Part shown: one piece after another, positions 39,294 through 50,664 of the stretch | Layout: the number at the start of each line of letters is the position of its first letter | How positions within the stretch are numbered: position 1 is the first letter of the stretch | Assembly (NCBI RefSeq): GCF_000277795.1 | Contig: NC_018149.1 | Location: forward strand, 341,160 to 405,159 | Origin: Mycoplasma wenyonii str. Massachusetts | GTDB taxonomy: Bacteria > Bacillota_I > Bacilli_A > Mycoplasmatales > Mycoplasmoidaceae | Reading direction: 5' to 3' | DNA length: 64,000 nucleotides | Translations under genes and position numbers: made by a program | The notes under the pieces: generated by a model | The model's database searches: none | The model's input: only the letters and a program-made list of their open reading frames with translations | Told to the model about the DNA's origin: nothing

Positions 39294-39944
39294 TTAGTAA
39301 TTTTTGGTGTAAGTAATTTTAGTTTGTTCAATTATTTCCCCTTTTTTGTTGGTTTTTTCTGTAGTAACAACATTTTTATATCTTTCTAGAAAAGTCATAT
39401 TTCTCGAGAATCTATCTGATCTCAACTTCTTCATACGTTTCCGATAAAGCTTTAGAGAAGAGGGTTTGTGAATTAGCTCTGCCATTTCACATTGTCTTGG
39501 TTTTATTTTTTTGTCTGCCGGAATCAAAAAACTTAAGTTAGGAGAGCCTATTATTGCTGAAAAAAGATGGTCATTTTTATAAAAACAGTAAAGTTTCCCG
39601 TGATTAAGACAATAATCTAGCAGTCTTATTTCCCCCACGCCCATCCTCTGTCATTTTGTGTGAATTTTTATAACCAATTTGTACATCGATTCCTGCAATC
39701 CAATAAAGAAGTACATTCCAAGAATTAAACAAATATTCTTAATACTTCCCTTTTTCACAAATTGGTCTATCTCTTCCAGAGAGTTGCAACCACAATATGC
39801 TACAAATATCTCAACTCTATCCGCTTTTTCCATTTCTTCTCAAAAACATTCATCAATCACCCTTTCTCCTTCTTCCGCAAACTCACTGTCAATATAAGTA
39901 ACTAGAAAAGTATTGTCCTCCACAGCCAACAATTTGTTATACAT
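39294..39944 (-). CDS. Second PLD-type nuclease half (NgoFVII-like)
   Basis: 216 aa from ATG 39944. ADRVEIFVAYCGCNSLEEID, then NICLILGMYFF, HGKLYCFYKNDHLFSAIIGSPNLSFL: the His-x-Lys and Gly-Ser-x-Asn pattern of PLD-fold nucleases is intact; a Glu follows (CEMAEL). Paralogue of 30914-31525 (same LILGMYFF and GSPNLSF blocks). Three bases separate it from the downstream B3-like gene, and hsdS ends 93 bases upstream on the same strand. Two UGA-Trp. Confidence 0.74.
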
Positions 39945-40037
39945 TTATTAGCTACAAATGACAAAAAGGATGAATTTTTAATTTTTTTTATTACTCAGAA
40001 ACCGCGATAAAAGCCCTCTGTAACAGCTAAAAAACAG

Positions 40038-41203
40038 TTAATCTAAACTTTCAACTCAACACTTTTGTAACTTCATAAGCTTCTGAATAATTTGTTCGTT
40101 ACTTTTTTGTAACTCGAAGATAGGTTCACAGAAGTTATTGAATTTATCTATTAATTCTTTATTTTTTGGTATTTTGACTTTGAAAGCTTTAAATCTTTCC
40201 ATACTAAAAGAGATTGAAGAAGTTGAGCTTGCAGTCTTCTTTTTTAATGTGACAATATTTTCCTGAACCAAAAAATAAGCAAAAGTTATAGGCAGTCTAT
40301 ATTGATGCCCCCCCCAACAAGTAGATTATTTGATAAAGTTCAAAAGCTTTCATTAATTGTTAAGTTATGCGAAATAATGTAGACATTTCCTGCCCTTTCT
40401 CTACCAGCACTACGAATGAAAATTAAATCTTTTGGAGTAATCAATTTACAACCCTCTTTTTTAAATCCTTCTTGCGTTAATTGCTCAGAAGTATGATTAA
40501 CAAATTTGTATTCTGATATGTCTTCTACTTTTAGCCAAGGAATCCCTCCCTCTTTACAAAAATAAAGTTCTTTTAAATATTTATTGAATTTCGGCGGCTG
40601 ACCCCCTCGAATGATTGTGAATAACTCACCGAAATTCTTAGTTTCATAATCCTTTAAATCATCAAACAATATATGGAAGTAAGCTTTCATCTTTCTTTCA
40701 AGTAATTCATTAATTCTTTTCTTAATTTCTATATATTTAGTTACTGTTTGATATTTATTGACAATCTCCTCTTGAACTTCCAGAGGCGGGATGGAGATGG
40801 AAATTTTTAAAAAGTCTTTCCATGCCAACTCACCTCGAATCCCTTTACCGGCAAGTCAAAGAGAATATTTATCTAGAAACTCTTGTTGGAAAAGTAAATT
40901 CAAGTAATTCTTATTTAGAGAAATATTTTTTACTCTAAAGACAAAATATGTTCCGCTAGTTAAAACCTTTTTACTCCCTTCATAAAGTGCTATTGGGACT
41001 TTTCTATCTCTATCTACGTGAATTCCATTCATAATAAAATTTCCACTTTCCACTCACTGCATTAGTTCATAATTTGGAGTTTTTCCAGTTAATGAAACCT
41101 GTTTTATTTGTTTTTTGATATCAACTCCAATAATGGTTGTAACAATTGATTCTTTATTTTTAGTTCTCACTTTCTCTACACATTCACAAAGAGGAAGAGT
41201 AAT
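40038..41203 (-). CDS. hsdS: Type I restriction specificity subunit HsdS, phase OFF
   Basis: S subunit that gives a type I restriction-modification complex its target sequence. Two target-recognition halves: the first contains IALYEGSKKVLTSGTYFVFRV then ISIPPLEVQEEIVNKYQ with the LLERKMKAYF helix; the second contains GGIPWLKVEDISEYKF, SAGRERAGNVYII then SFSMERFKAFKVKIPKNKEL. A G8 run (forward C8, 40308-40315) in the second half shifts frame: as written the protein ends at TAA 40286-40288 (305 aa); nine G would give about 388 aa, the usual size. Start appears to be ATT 41203, preceded by GGGAG. No hsdM or hsdR in the window. Confidence 0.82.
40308..40315 (+). repeat. C8 run inside hsdS, OFF
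   Basis: Lies in the second target-recognition half of hsdS; 9 needed for full length. Confidence 0.85.
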
Positions 41204-41279
41204 GTATCTCCCGCTATATATTTCAAGCTAATTTTCTAAAATTTAGATTTATAAATTAAAATCCATTAGATTTTTTGCA

Positions 41280-41675
41280 GTGGATCTACTTCTAGAAACC
41301 AAAAAACATTTTTATAGCCTACAAGGGGATGAAGCTAAAAGTCAACTTTTTAAAACACTTAAATCTGGAGATGTCATCTTGGTTCAAGAAAAGATCATAG
41401 ATGACAAGAAGAAAGAGAGAATTCAAAAGTTTGAAGGAATACTAATAAGAAAAAGAGGTTCTTTATTAGGAGAAAATATTCTACTAAGAGAAAAACTAAA
41501 GAATCATTGAGTTGAAAAAGCTTTCTTTATTCATTCTCCATTAATTCATAAGATAGAAAGAGTAAGAGAAGGAAGATCTAGAAGAGCTTATCTTTCTTAT
41601 CTAAGAAATCCTGAATCTCTTCCAATTAAACTAAAAAGATTAAAGGCTAAGTCAACTAATCAAGCTAAGAAATAA
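41280..41675 (+). CDS. rplS: 50S ribosomal protein L19
   Basis: L19, 131 aa from GTG 41280. SGDVILVQEKIIDDKKKERIQKFEG, GILIRKRGSLLGENILLRE and IHSPLIHKIERVREGRSRRAYL fit L19. One UGA-Trp (41508-41510). Its stop overlaps the rpsU ATG. Confidence 0.93.
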
Positions 41676-41845
41676 TGCCAATTATAAAGGTAAAAGATAG
41701 TGAAATTGAACAAGCTCTAATAGAGTTCAAAAAGCTTTCAGTTGAAGTTAAGAGAACAGCTATGAGATATCTTTTTCACTTAAGACCTGCTCTTCAAAAG
41801 AAAGAAAAGAAGAAAAGAGCTGATATGAGAAGAAAGTTCTACTAA
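41675..41845 (+). CDS. rpsU: 30S ribosomal protein S21
   Basis: 56 aa. MPIIKVKDSEIEQALIEFKK then RYLFHLRPALQKKEKKKRADMRRKF; basic C-terminus and length fit S21. One-base overlap with rplS. Too short to appear in a length-filtered list. Confidence 0.85.
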   Translation: MPIIKVKDSEIEQALIEFKKLSVEVKRTAMRYLFHLRPALQKKEKKKRADMRRKFY

Positions 41846-41865
41846 TATTTATTAGTAGTTAAACA

Positions 41866-42126
41866 ATGAAAGTAGTTGAATATGTTATTCAAGATGAAGT
41901 TGGATTGCACGCAAGACCTGCTTCTAAACTAGTTCAATCTCTTTCTAAATTTCAATCTTCTATATTTATTGAATTTGAAGGGAAGAAAGCCAATGCTAAA
42001 TCTATTATTAACCTTATGTCTTTAGGAGTTACTGGAAAGTCTAAGGTTCTATTTCATATAGAAGGAGCTGACGAAGAAGAACTATCTAACTCTTTAGTTG
42101 GAATACTATCTGAACACGGAATCTAA
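41866..42126 (+). CDS. ptsH: Phosphocarrier protein HPr
   Basis: 86 aa. Phosphoryl carrier of the PTS sugar uptake system. The active-site His is in GLHARPASKL near residue 16 and the regulatory Ser region is KSIINLMSLGV near residue 45. Convergent with rplQ, overlapping by 4 bases. Confidence 0.95.
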   Translation: MKVVEYVIQDEVGLHARPASKLVQSLSKFQSSIFIEFEGKKANAKSIINLMSLGVTGKSKVLFHIEGADEEELSNSLVGILSEHGI

Positions 42127-42464
42127 ACTAACTGTAACAAGTAGGAACCTTCAGAAGTCTTTAGTAGCCTAGTATATCCCCCTTTTCTACTCTTATATTT
42201 CTTAGCTAACTCTTCAAATAGTTTCTTTACTAGCTCTTCTCTAGTGAACTTAGAAGTTCTCAGTACTATAGAGTAAGCTTTTCTCTTAGTAATTAAGTTA
42301 TCTTCTTTTGCAAGAGTTATTAGTTTTTCAAAATATCTTTGAGTTGATCTAGCACAACTTAATTTAGTAGTAATCTGACCATAAGAAATTAAGTCAGAAC
42401 ATTGTTGTCTAGTGATCATCTTTCTTCTAGCTGAGTCAAATCCTTTTTTGTGTATGTAAGACAT
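42123..42464 (-). CDS. rplQ: 50S ribosomal protein L17
   Basis: 113 aa. MSYIHKKGFDSARRKMITR, then FEKLITLAKEDN, LFEELAKKYKSRKGGYTRLLK. The Gly-Gly-Tyr-Thr-Arg block is diagnostic. Normally follows rpoA; here it ends a minus-strand cluster behind transporter genes. One-base overlap with the upstream permease stop. Confidence 0.93.
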   Translation of the reverse strand: MSYIHKKGFDSARRKMITRQQCSDLISYGQITTKLSCARSTQRYFEKLITLAKEDNLITKRKAYSIVLRTSKFTREELVKKLFEELAKKYKSRKGGYTRLLKTSEGSYLLQLV

Positions 42465-43951
42465 TATCTAACAGCTAACTTAATTAATGAGTACTCTTGG
42501 TTAAGTTTATTAAATCTCTTAGGTTCCAAATCTCTCATACTAAAGGATTTTGATATCTTGGCTTTAAGAAGAGGGATAGCTGGATATAACAACATAGCTC
42601 CAAATATCAATAACTTAAATATTGAGATAATCAATTTTCCATTTCCATAAAACAATCCAACTACATTATTTAGTAAGAAGTAAATAATGGCTATAAGGAT
42701 ACTAATAGAAGTTAGATAGTTTGCTTTAAGCTCTCTTCTAGAGTTTCAAAGAACCATTCCCAAAATACCAAAGATAATTAGAGAGTTCAACTCTGCCAAT
42801 ATATCATTAATCTCTCAGAGTAATTCATTCCCTCCTTTTGCCCAATATATTAGTTGAGAGATGGTAGCCATTATTAAGGCCACTCCTGCTATTTGTCTTA
42901 AAAAATAAAACCAAACTGATAGCTTAGTCTCTAAGCTGTATTTCCTATTACCTACCTTAAAAAATCTATCTCTTATCCCACCTAAATCTCTGAAGTTGTA
43001 CTTATAGTGCAATTGAATTACTTGATTTAGACCACACATACAAGCCACATTTAAGCTAGATAAGAAAGTTAAGAATATAAGAATTATCAATACATCTTTG
43101 AAATTCTTATCTTCCACTAACTTCTTAAATTTCAAAAAATCACCTGTATTTCCCTCGCCCAACAAGGTAATACTTATGACTAAGAAATAAATCAAAGTAA
43201 TTGCTATAAAAGAGAGTGAAACTATCTTTCTAAAAGAAGTCTTCTTTGCTGTTTTTTCCTTAAGAGCTAGCACAGAGTAAAACCCATCATACATAAAGAA
43301 GATAGAAGGCAGTCCTGAAAGCAAAATAGTTCAACCTCCTAAACTATTAAGTCCTGTTAGTTGAGTTGTGGATTGTTCAGTCTTCTCATCACTTTCATTA
43401 ACAAAATAAGAGTGAATTCCAAACCCCAGTGTGTAAAGTATTGCCAAAAATATAGAAAAAGAAAGACATTTCTGTAACAACACAGCCCCCTTAAAAGAAA
43501 AGACATTCAAGCTAATAACTAAAAAACTAATTACTATTGCACAAATTGAGGCCTCTCAAACTCAAAGAAAGTGTTGACCATTAATTCACTTAATTAGATA
43601 GATAGAAGTAGTGAGTATTCCTAGTGGGTGTAATAACTTAGTAGTAAACTCTAATGCTCAACTCTTAAAGTTAGAACCACAATATTCCTCAACTCACTCT
43701 ATAAATCCTCTACTGCTGCTAGTTTTCTTATCTACTAGTCTTGTAAAGGCTCAACACATAGAGATAATTAAGCCTGCAGAGATACAAAAGAGAACTAAGA
43801 TAGGTCAAAAGTTTTGATTAGAAAGCTCTATTAAAGTCTTTGACTTCAAGAAAATTCCCACTCCCAACATGGAACAAATAGAGATAATGAATAGCTTTCT
43901 GCTATTCAACTCTTTAGGAGCAGAGGAGTTAAAAGAAAAAGACTTAATCAC
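42464..43951 (-). CDS. Amino-acid permease (APC superfamily)
   Basis: 495 aa, about 12 hydrophobic segments. The N-terminal ISICSMLGVGIFLKSKTL is the Gly-x-Gly-Ile substrate-binding segment of the APC family, and SGLPSIFFMYDGFYSVLALKEK resembles its helix 6. Start GTG 43951 overlaps the pstB stop. Amino-acid uptake fits an organism that cannot make amino acids; the substrate cannot be read from sequence. Many UGA-Trp. Confidence 0.85.
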
Positions 43952-44787
43952 TAGTATTGACCTAATATAAAGTTCTTGAATTCTTTAGTTTGTGGAGAGG
44001 TAAACATCTTTGGAGTAGGACCATACTCAATTATTCTCCCCCCTTTTAAAAAGATTGTGTAATCGGCTATGTGTTTTACTTGCGATAGAGAGTGAGAGAC
44101 TATTATGACTGTGATCTTGTGTGCAATTTTCAAAATTAATTTCTCAATTTTAGAAGCGGAAGAAGGATCTAAGGCACTAGTTGGTTCATCCATTAATAAA
44201 AGTTCAGGATCTAAGATTAGAGCTCTCGCGAAACAGAGCTTTTGCGCTTGCCCCACAGATAAAGTCCCAATGGGACAACTATCTAATCTATCTTTAAGCT
44301 CTTCTCAGAGATCACATTCAATCAATATCTTCTTCAACTTAAGCTCTAGCAATTTAGAGTCATAGAGCCCTCTAGCCTTAAGAGCAAATAAGATATTCTC
44401 TCTAATAGTTAGAGGGAATAAAACAGGTAATTGACTAATTAAACCTATTTTCTTTTTCAATAGCTCTATAGGAAAAGAGTTAGAGAATATTTCTGTTCCC
44501 CTGTAAACTATCTGACCCTCTCAACTATACTGAGAGCTATTCTCTTTCTCTAATATTCCCTTAGAGATTGAGTTAAGTAAAAGAGATTTTCCAGCCCCGG
44601 AAGGCCCAACTATTCCCCATACCTTATTCCTAGAAAAGGTTAGGTTGATATTATGAAGTGCTTTCTTTTTCTCCCCATCCCTATTTAAGAAAAGTGAAAA
44701 ATCCTTTATATATAAAAACTCTGATTCTTCTTCAGAGCTAAATAGTTTGTAAGAGGGAATATGAGTTCTCTTTCAACTAAATCTCAC
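43951..44787 (-). CDS. pstB: Phosphate ABC transporter ATP-binding protein
   Basis: 278 aa. Walker A GPSGAGKS near residue 75, signature region TLSVGQAQKLCFARALILDP (with Gly-Gln), Walker B LLLMDEPTSALDP and His loop IVSHS. Energises phosphate uptake with the PstCA permease, whose stop lies 4 bases upstream. Start GTG 44787 is followed by a UGA-Trp. The signature is LSVGQ rather than LSGGQ. Confidence 0.9.
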
Positions 44788-44791
44788 AAAA

Positions 44792-46726
44792 CTACAAAGT
44801 ATTTAATCGGATCAGAAAAGAAGCTCTATTCTTAGAGTTGACATTCCAATAGTAGTTAAATCTACTTTTTCTAGAAACTTTTCTAATAGACTTAATAACT
44901 TTCTTGATTCTCTTTGTTCAAAAGGTAGTTAGTAAAGAGTAAACAAAGATTGAAAACACAAATATAAAGAAGATAGTTTCATAAACTATCGCCTTTATCT
45001 CTGTCACTTTGTATTTATAAAGAGAAGCAAAGAACTTAGTTGTAAGAGTTTGTCCCGGACCTCAAAGAGTAAATCTAGGGTTAGGGGAGGCTCCCATAGT
45101 AATAAAGAGTAGTCCACTCTCCCCATTTAACTTAGTAGTTAAGTTAGATAGAAAGGATTTAATTTTTGCCCCTCCATCTCTTAGTACTAAGTAAATGAGA
45201 TTAAAGCTTTGTAGTCCCAGATAAGACAAGGTTTTACTGTATTGCTTAGAGTAAGTCTCAAATAAATTAGAGAATCTATTAAAGAGAAAAGGAAAGCTCA
45301 AGAGAGTAAAAGAAAGTAATCCAGCAAATACAGAAACCTTTCCAACCCCTAACTTAAGGTAGTGAATAAAGAATAAAGAGCTAAAGATAGCTCAAAGCAT
45401 AGGAGGAGCTGTTCCTATTCCAGAGATAACAGAAAGAAAGAAGCTCTTTAGTCTTCTTTTCTTCTTTAAGTAAATATTCACGAAGAAAGCAGATAGAAAA
45501 CTAATTGGCAGAGCTCAAACTACTGAAAAGAATAGTAAGAGTGCAGTATTTCAAGTAGGCACTACTAGACCCCCTAGGCTATAAGTCTCTCTAGAGCCTT
45601 TTATTAGGTTGTAGAAGGTAAAGTACATACCTCTTAGTAAGACCACCCCCAAAATAGCTATAAAAAAAGAGAGTACTAAAAAAACTCCTAGTTTTTCTCT
45701 GTAACTCCTCAGCACTCTCGCCCTCTCTCTCCATCTCAACAATTTCTTACTATAAATCTCACTTCCAGAGTATCTAGAGAGATAAACAAAAGAGTTAGAG
45801 TATCTGAATCTCTCAAAAGAGCTTTTCAATTTCCACACTGATCTCTCTAACTCTTGACTCAACTTACTTCTTTTGTAATTAATCTCTGTAGCTTTCTTTT
45901 TTAGAAATCAATTAAGAAGTATTGAAAGAAGTAATAAAGCAGAGCCAAATACATACATACTTTCTCTACTTTTTTTCCCTCCCCCCTCAGAGAAATAAAA
46001 GGAAGAAATAAGACTAGAGATAGTATGACTTCTAGTATTAAAGAAATTACTTCAAGAGCTAAAAGGCTTGTCATATCTATCACTAGATAAGAACCAACTA
46101 AGAGCTACACTTTCTCCAAGAGCCTTAACTAGGGAAGTTGCTCAAGTTAAATAGATCACTCTCTTAGAACACTTAAGATAGATCTTTTCCCTGTGTTTAT
46201 CGTCTAGTGCTAAACTCAGCAGTGCCGAGTTCATTCCCTTTATCTCTCTTGAGTTAAACCAATCTAAATAGCTTAAGCAGGTGATAGGAAAGAGTAAAGA
46301 GAAAAAACAAATAGCTATTCAGATAAGGGAATAACTAGAGTAATAACCAAATGCCTTAATTATTTGAGGCATAATCGCCTCAAAGAGAACAAAAGAGATT
46401 ACAAAAGAAGGAAGTATAGAGATCACTCTTAGTAAGCCACTAAATAGTTTTTGAATTCTTACTTTGAGCTTTAAGAGACTCTTTGCAATCTTTAGAGCTA
46501 TTTTGTTAGTTCCTCAAACTGAACCTACTACTAGTATTAGGGTGTAGATGAGAGGGGCATAAATAGAGACTTCTGGAGCTCCTTTAGTAGTTGCTCAACT
46601 CCAAAAGAACTTTTTAGGACCATGTTCAATTATTGAACAAATAGCTTTATAGAAAATAAATCCAAGAAATAAAGAAAGAGAGCCAAATAAAAAAGTGAAG
46701 GAAATGACACTAAAAGATTTGAGCAT
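44792..46726 (-). CDS. pstA: Fused phosphate ABC permease PstC-PstA
   Basis: 644 aa, about twice the size of a single Pst permease. The first half is PstC-like with the permease loop ATSLVKALGESVALSWFL; a charged linker (SQELERSVWKLKSSFERF) leads to the second half, PstA-like, with LFITMGASPNPRFTLWGPGQTL. Other mycoplasmas also have a fused permease. Integral membrane. I see no phosphate-binding PstS; the next gene upstream is an unknown membrane protein. Confidence 0.82.
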
Positions 46727-46789
46727 TACATTTCTCCCCCTCTCAGAGGAGAAGGCCAGTCTAACCTGCCTAATTAGAACACTTAGTTG

Positions 46790-48412
46790 TTAGATAACTA
46801 AGAATATGTGATAACCCAGTAGCAAAATGAATAAAGCAGAGCAAACCACCATAGGATAGAAAGATCACTCTCCAACAGCAAAAGAATGATTAATTCCTCA
46901 AACCAATAAGAAAGCATAGCTTACTAGTAACAGGAATAAATTAATTACTCATTTTGCCAAAGGAGAGGTAAACATTCAAAACAGTCCTCAATTCAAACCT
47001 CTAGATGGCCTGTAGTATTGAGTGTTAATAGTTAGCTTAGAAACCTTTGATTTGGAAAGTAATAAGTCTGCTCAAGCTTTTGTAGACTTCAGAAGTAACT
47101 TATCTCACCATTTCTTTAAGAATCTGTGATAGCTAAATCAAAGAGTTGTAACTCCCGCACAAGCAACAGTTACAAAGAAAGTCCAACTAAATCCTTTGAA
47201 GTTAGACAAAGCTTGCTTATAAATCAAACCGTCAAAGGAGTTGAAATAAGACCAAGCAACTAGAAAGGTGTTAGTAATCAACATCAATGCAAAGCTAACT
47301 GCACTTTTTCTCTTACTCAAGACCGCATAAACTCCTCTTCCAATACCTTTTAGGGGTTTCAGAATAACTGTTGCAATAGCCAATTGAGTGACATAAGAGA
47401 TATGGTTAAGAATATGAATATCAGTTCAGAATCTTCTAATTGCTTTAACTGCTCTACCAGTTCTGGTATTTATATTCCCTATAGTCTCTATTTGGTTTCA
47501 CTCCTTCACTCTCTTAGAAGCTCAAATCTCATTAAATTTCTCATTGTTATTTCTCATAGAGAGTCAATAGAGATACAAAGTAAATAGCCCTCCTGTTAGT
47601 ATCGAGCTAACTAAAAGGAAAATATTTCTTAGTCAAGTCTTTCTTAGGAAGTTAGTTTGTAACTCTGAAGAGAGTGCTACATCCTTAAAGGTATTTCCTA
47701 AACAGTGATTTAAGTTAGTAATACTGTCAAATTCATACTTCTCTCTAACTAACTCAGTTAGATATTGTTCAAATCTAGCACCTTCTATTACATGCTTAGA
47801 TAAAGCACTATCTAAGAATCTATATCTAGGATTTCTACTTTTTTTATATATGAAGTAAAAGAGTATTAACCCTCCAGTAAAGAAACAAGAGATAGCAATA
47901 GAGTAAAGATGAAGAAATCTTAGATAGGGATCTCTATTTTTCTTCTCAACTATCTCTTGGTGTTTGCTGAAAGGCATAGAAGAAAGAGAATAAGAGATTA
48001 TCTTTTCTGCTCAAGGCTCTAATTCTTTAGCTTTGCTTTCTTCGTAATTCTTTTCATCATCCTTAATCTTTTGGAAATATCTCTTAGCCTCTGCAACCTC
48101 TTTTTTCCTAGAATTCAGAGAGCTTAATTCCTTAATAGAAGAAAGAGTATCTCTTTTTCTTACTAGTGAAAAGAGTTTTGAAAATCCAAGAGTACCAACA
48201 AATAGAGCTATATTTTTCAGTTGTTTAGTTCAGAAGAAAGAACAATTTATATCTTTTTTGTCATTTGAGAAAGAGAGAAAGTTTGCGGAATTACTTAGTC
48301 AATCAGCCCTAAGCTCTCACTCTCTTTCATCTAGTTGTTTGATTACTTCTTTTTTTCTTTGATCAAAAGTCTTTGTCTTAAATCCCAAAAGTTCTCAGAG
48401 AGAAAGGTACAT
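46790..48412 (-). CDS. Large integral membrane protein of unknown function
   Basis: 540 aa, at least six hydrophobic segments: around residues 68-87, 164-187, 263-282 and 329-348 (FALMLITNTFLVAWSYF) and two near the C-terminus (VINLFLLVSYAFLLVWG and MVVCSALFILLLGYHIFLV). The N-terminal 70 and a middle stretch of 90 residues are charged and helical (KYEFDSITNLNH). It sits between mgtE and pstCA, all on the minus strand with short spacing, which is where PstS would be expected. Many UGA-Trp. I recognise no family. Confidence 0.75.
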
Positions 48413-48415
48413 TAT

Positions 48416-49993
48416 CTAGTGACCATTACTCTGTAAAAAATTCAAACTTCCATATATTATTCCTACTCCAAGAGCAAAAAAGATTAAAGTCCCTACTGCA
48501 TCTAATATAGTAGTTAATGCCGGAGTAGTCATAGAAGCAGGATCTTTAAAGAATTTATGAGCAATAAAGGGAATAAAAACTCCCATTAATTTAGAAAGAA
48601 TAATAACTATAAATAAGGCCAAAGAAGAGACTCCTGCACCTACATAACCCATTTCTTTGGCGTTGTAAGTTTTTTGTTGTCCATTGAAAAACAAAGGCAA
48701 ACTTCTCAATTGTCCCGAGAGAGGCACAACTGAAGTTAAGGAATTAGCTTGAGTGGCACTATTAATGTTTTTCGTAGAGATCGGAAAAATAGCAAAATAA
48801 GCCAATAATCTTAAAAAGTTAATTACTGAAACTATTCCTCCAACCATTACTGAAACCTTTAACTCCTTTTTTGTTACAGACCATAAGTCTTTTGCACTTA
48901 TTTCATTGCTTGCAAAGGATTGAATAATAGAGGTTGCAGTCTGACTCCCTGAATTCCCACACATATCTGTTATTAATGGGATTAAAGGGACTAACATAGC
49001 AGAAGAGAGGCCGGTAGTGAGATCTTTCCCGAGAGCCTCAAACTTATCTATTATGAGTGTAGTTAAGGTTGTTGCAAACAACAAAACGATTAATCAAAAC
49101 AATCTAGATCTAACCACTTCTCAAGCAGTAGATTTGATATATGAGTGTTGTAGATTCACAATCCCATAGAATCTATAAACATCTTCTACACTCTCATCTA
49201 CTATCTCTGGAAGAATATCTTTACTAGTAACTACTCCTAATATTTGACTCCTCTCATTCAGAACAGCCAAAGAAGTAAAGGGATATTTTTGAAATAAGTC
49301 AATCGCTTCCCCTATTTGCTCATTAGCAGAGATAGAAAGGTAGTCTTTATCTACTATCTCTCCTACTGATAAAGAGTTTTGAGTGGAGAAAAAGAGATTT
49401 TGAACATTTACTAAACCAACAACTTCTTGTTTCAGATTGACTACAAAGAGCTCTTCTCCAATCTCTACCTTATTTCTTTTTTTCTTTATGTAACTAAGAG
49501 CCTGAGATATCTTAAAGTTTTCTGGCAAGGTCAGTATAGAAGTGTTCATAATACTACCTACTTGGGAGTGGGAGAAGCTACTTATGATATTTAGCTCTTT
49601 TCTCTGTTGCGGAGAAGAAAGATAAATAATCTTCTTAGATAAATTACTGTCTACTATTGAGAGAATCTCTGCCACTTTGTCTGGTTGAAGTTGAGCTAAT
49701 AACTTAGAGAGTAAAGCTGGTCTAATAGAGTTGAGAATACTTAGTCTATTAGATTCAGAGAAAGAAAAGAAAAAGTCTTCCAGTCTTTCTTCATTAAGGG
49801 TTAGAAAGATTATGTTTACTAGTTCGTAGTTAGAAAGTTTCTCTAAAGCTTTAACTAAGGTAGGAATAGAATGAGCTCTTGCATGCTCTTTAATTGAGGC
49901 ATAGTTTTTTAGTTCAAAAGCTTTAGATAATCTTGTTGAAAGACGATCAGAGTATCTATCGTACTCTAGGTTGTTTTTGTTTCTGAATAACAC
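48416..49993 (-). CDS. mgtE: Magnesium transporter MgtE
   Basis: 525 aa from GTG 49993. N domain (LLSKLLAQLQPDKVAEILSIV), two CBS domains (about residues 140-270; SFSHSQVGSIMNTSILTLPE and AVLNERSQILGVVTSKDIL) and a five-helix membrane domain with MCGNSGSQTATSIIQ, which carries the conserved Asn-Ser-Gly and Gln of the ion path. The UGA in KSTAWEVV is Trp. Cytoplasmic N and CBS domains gate on magnesium. Confidence 0.92.
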
Positions 49994-50052
49994 CTGTCCA
50001 AGGTAGTGAAGAAAGTACTATAGACCCCTTTATCCCCAAATTGAGATTTAAC

Positions 50053-50658
50053 TTATTCTATATAGTAATTAAGAACCTTAGTCAGTGTCTGAATTATTGA
50101 TTCCAACTCATGTTTATTTAGTTCTTGAAATTTACCTCCCTCAGAACATAAGATCTTCCCACTAGACTCAGAAACTAGTAAGGCTACTGCATCTGTTTGA
50201 GAGGTTATCCCCAGTGCAGCTCTGTGTCTAGAGCCATACTCATTGGGAATATTTTTGTGAGAAAAAATAGGAAAGTAAGAAGAAACAGATTTAATTTCCA
50301 GTCCTCTAATAATGACTCCTCCGTCATGCATAGAAGATTCCTTATTCTGGAAGATGTTGTAGAGAAACTCTGCAAAAAACTTAGTCTCTATAACATATCC
50401 AGTATTTATATATTTCTGTAAGTTTTGAAATTTCTCTATGACTATTAAGGCCCCTACATGTTTCTTCGAGAACTTAAATAAAGCTGAACTTAAAGCGAAT
50501 ACAAAGGCTTTGAATTCAGAGGCAGTAATCTCTTTTCTCCTAAAAAACTTTCAGATATATTTCTTGAACCAAAACTTCTTAAAAGAGACATAACCGAAGA
50601 ATAAGAGAAAGCTAGATAGAGAGATTAAACAAGAGGCAATGTTCCACCCTCCTGACAT
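50053..50658 (-). CDS. cdaA: Diadenylate cyclase (c-di-AMP synthase)
   Basis: 201 aa. One N-terminal membrane segment (residues 5-26), then the DAC domain with MHDGGVIIRG and GSRHRAALGITSQTDAVALL, matching the Asp-Gly-Ala and Gly-Thr-Arg-His-Arg motifs with small substitutions (Gly for Ala, Ser for Thr). Makes c-di-AMP, a regulator of potassium transport in Gram-positive relatives; KtrAB is encoded at 57645-60012. One UGA-Trp. Shorter than CdaA of Bacillus (about 270 aa). Confidence 0.87.
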
Positions 50659-50664
50659 ATTCTC

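Noticed and set aside
50053-50658. DisA-type DNA-scanning cyclase
   Set aside because: The protein is 201 aa with one N-terminal membrane span and lacks helix-hairpin-helix domains; CdaA type fits better.
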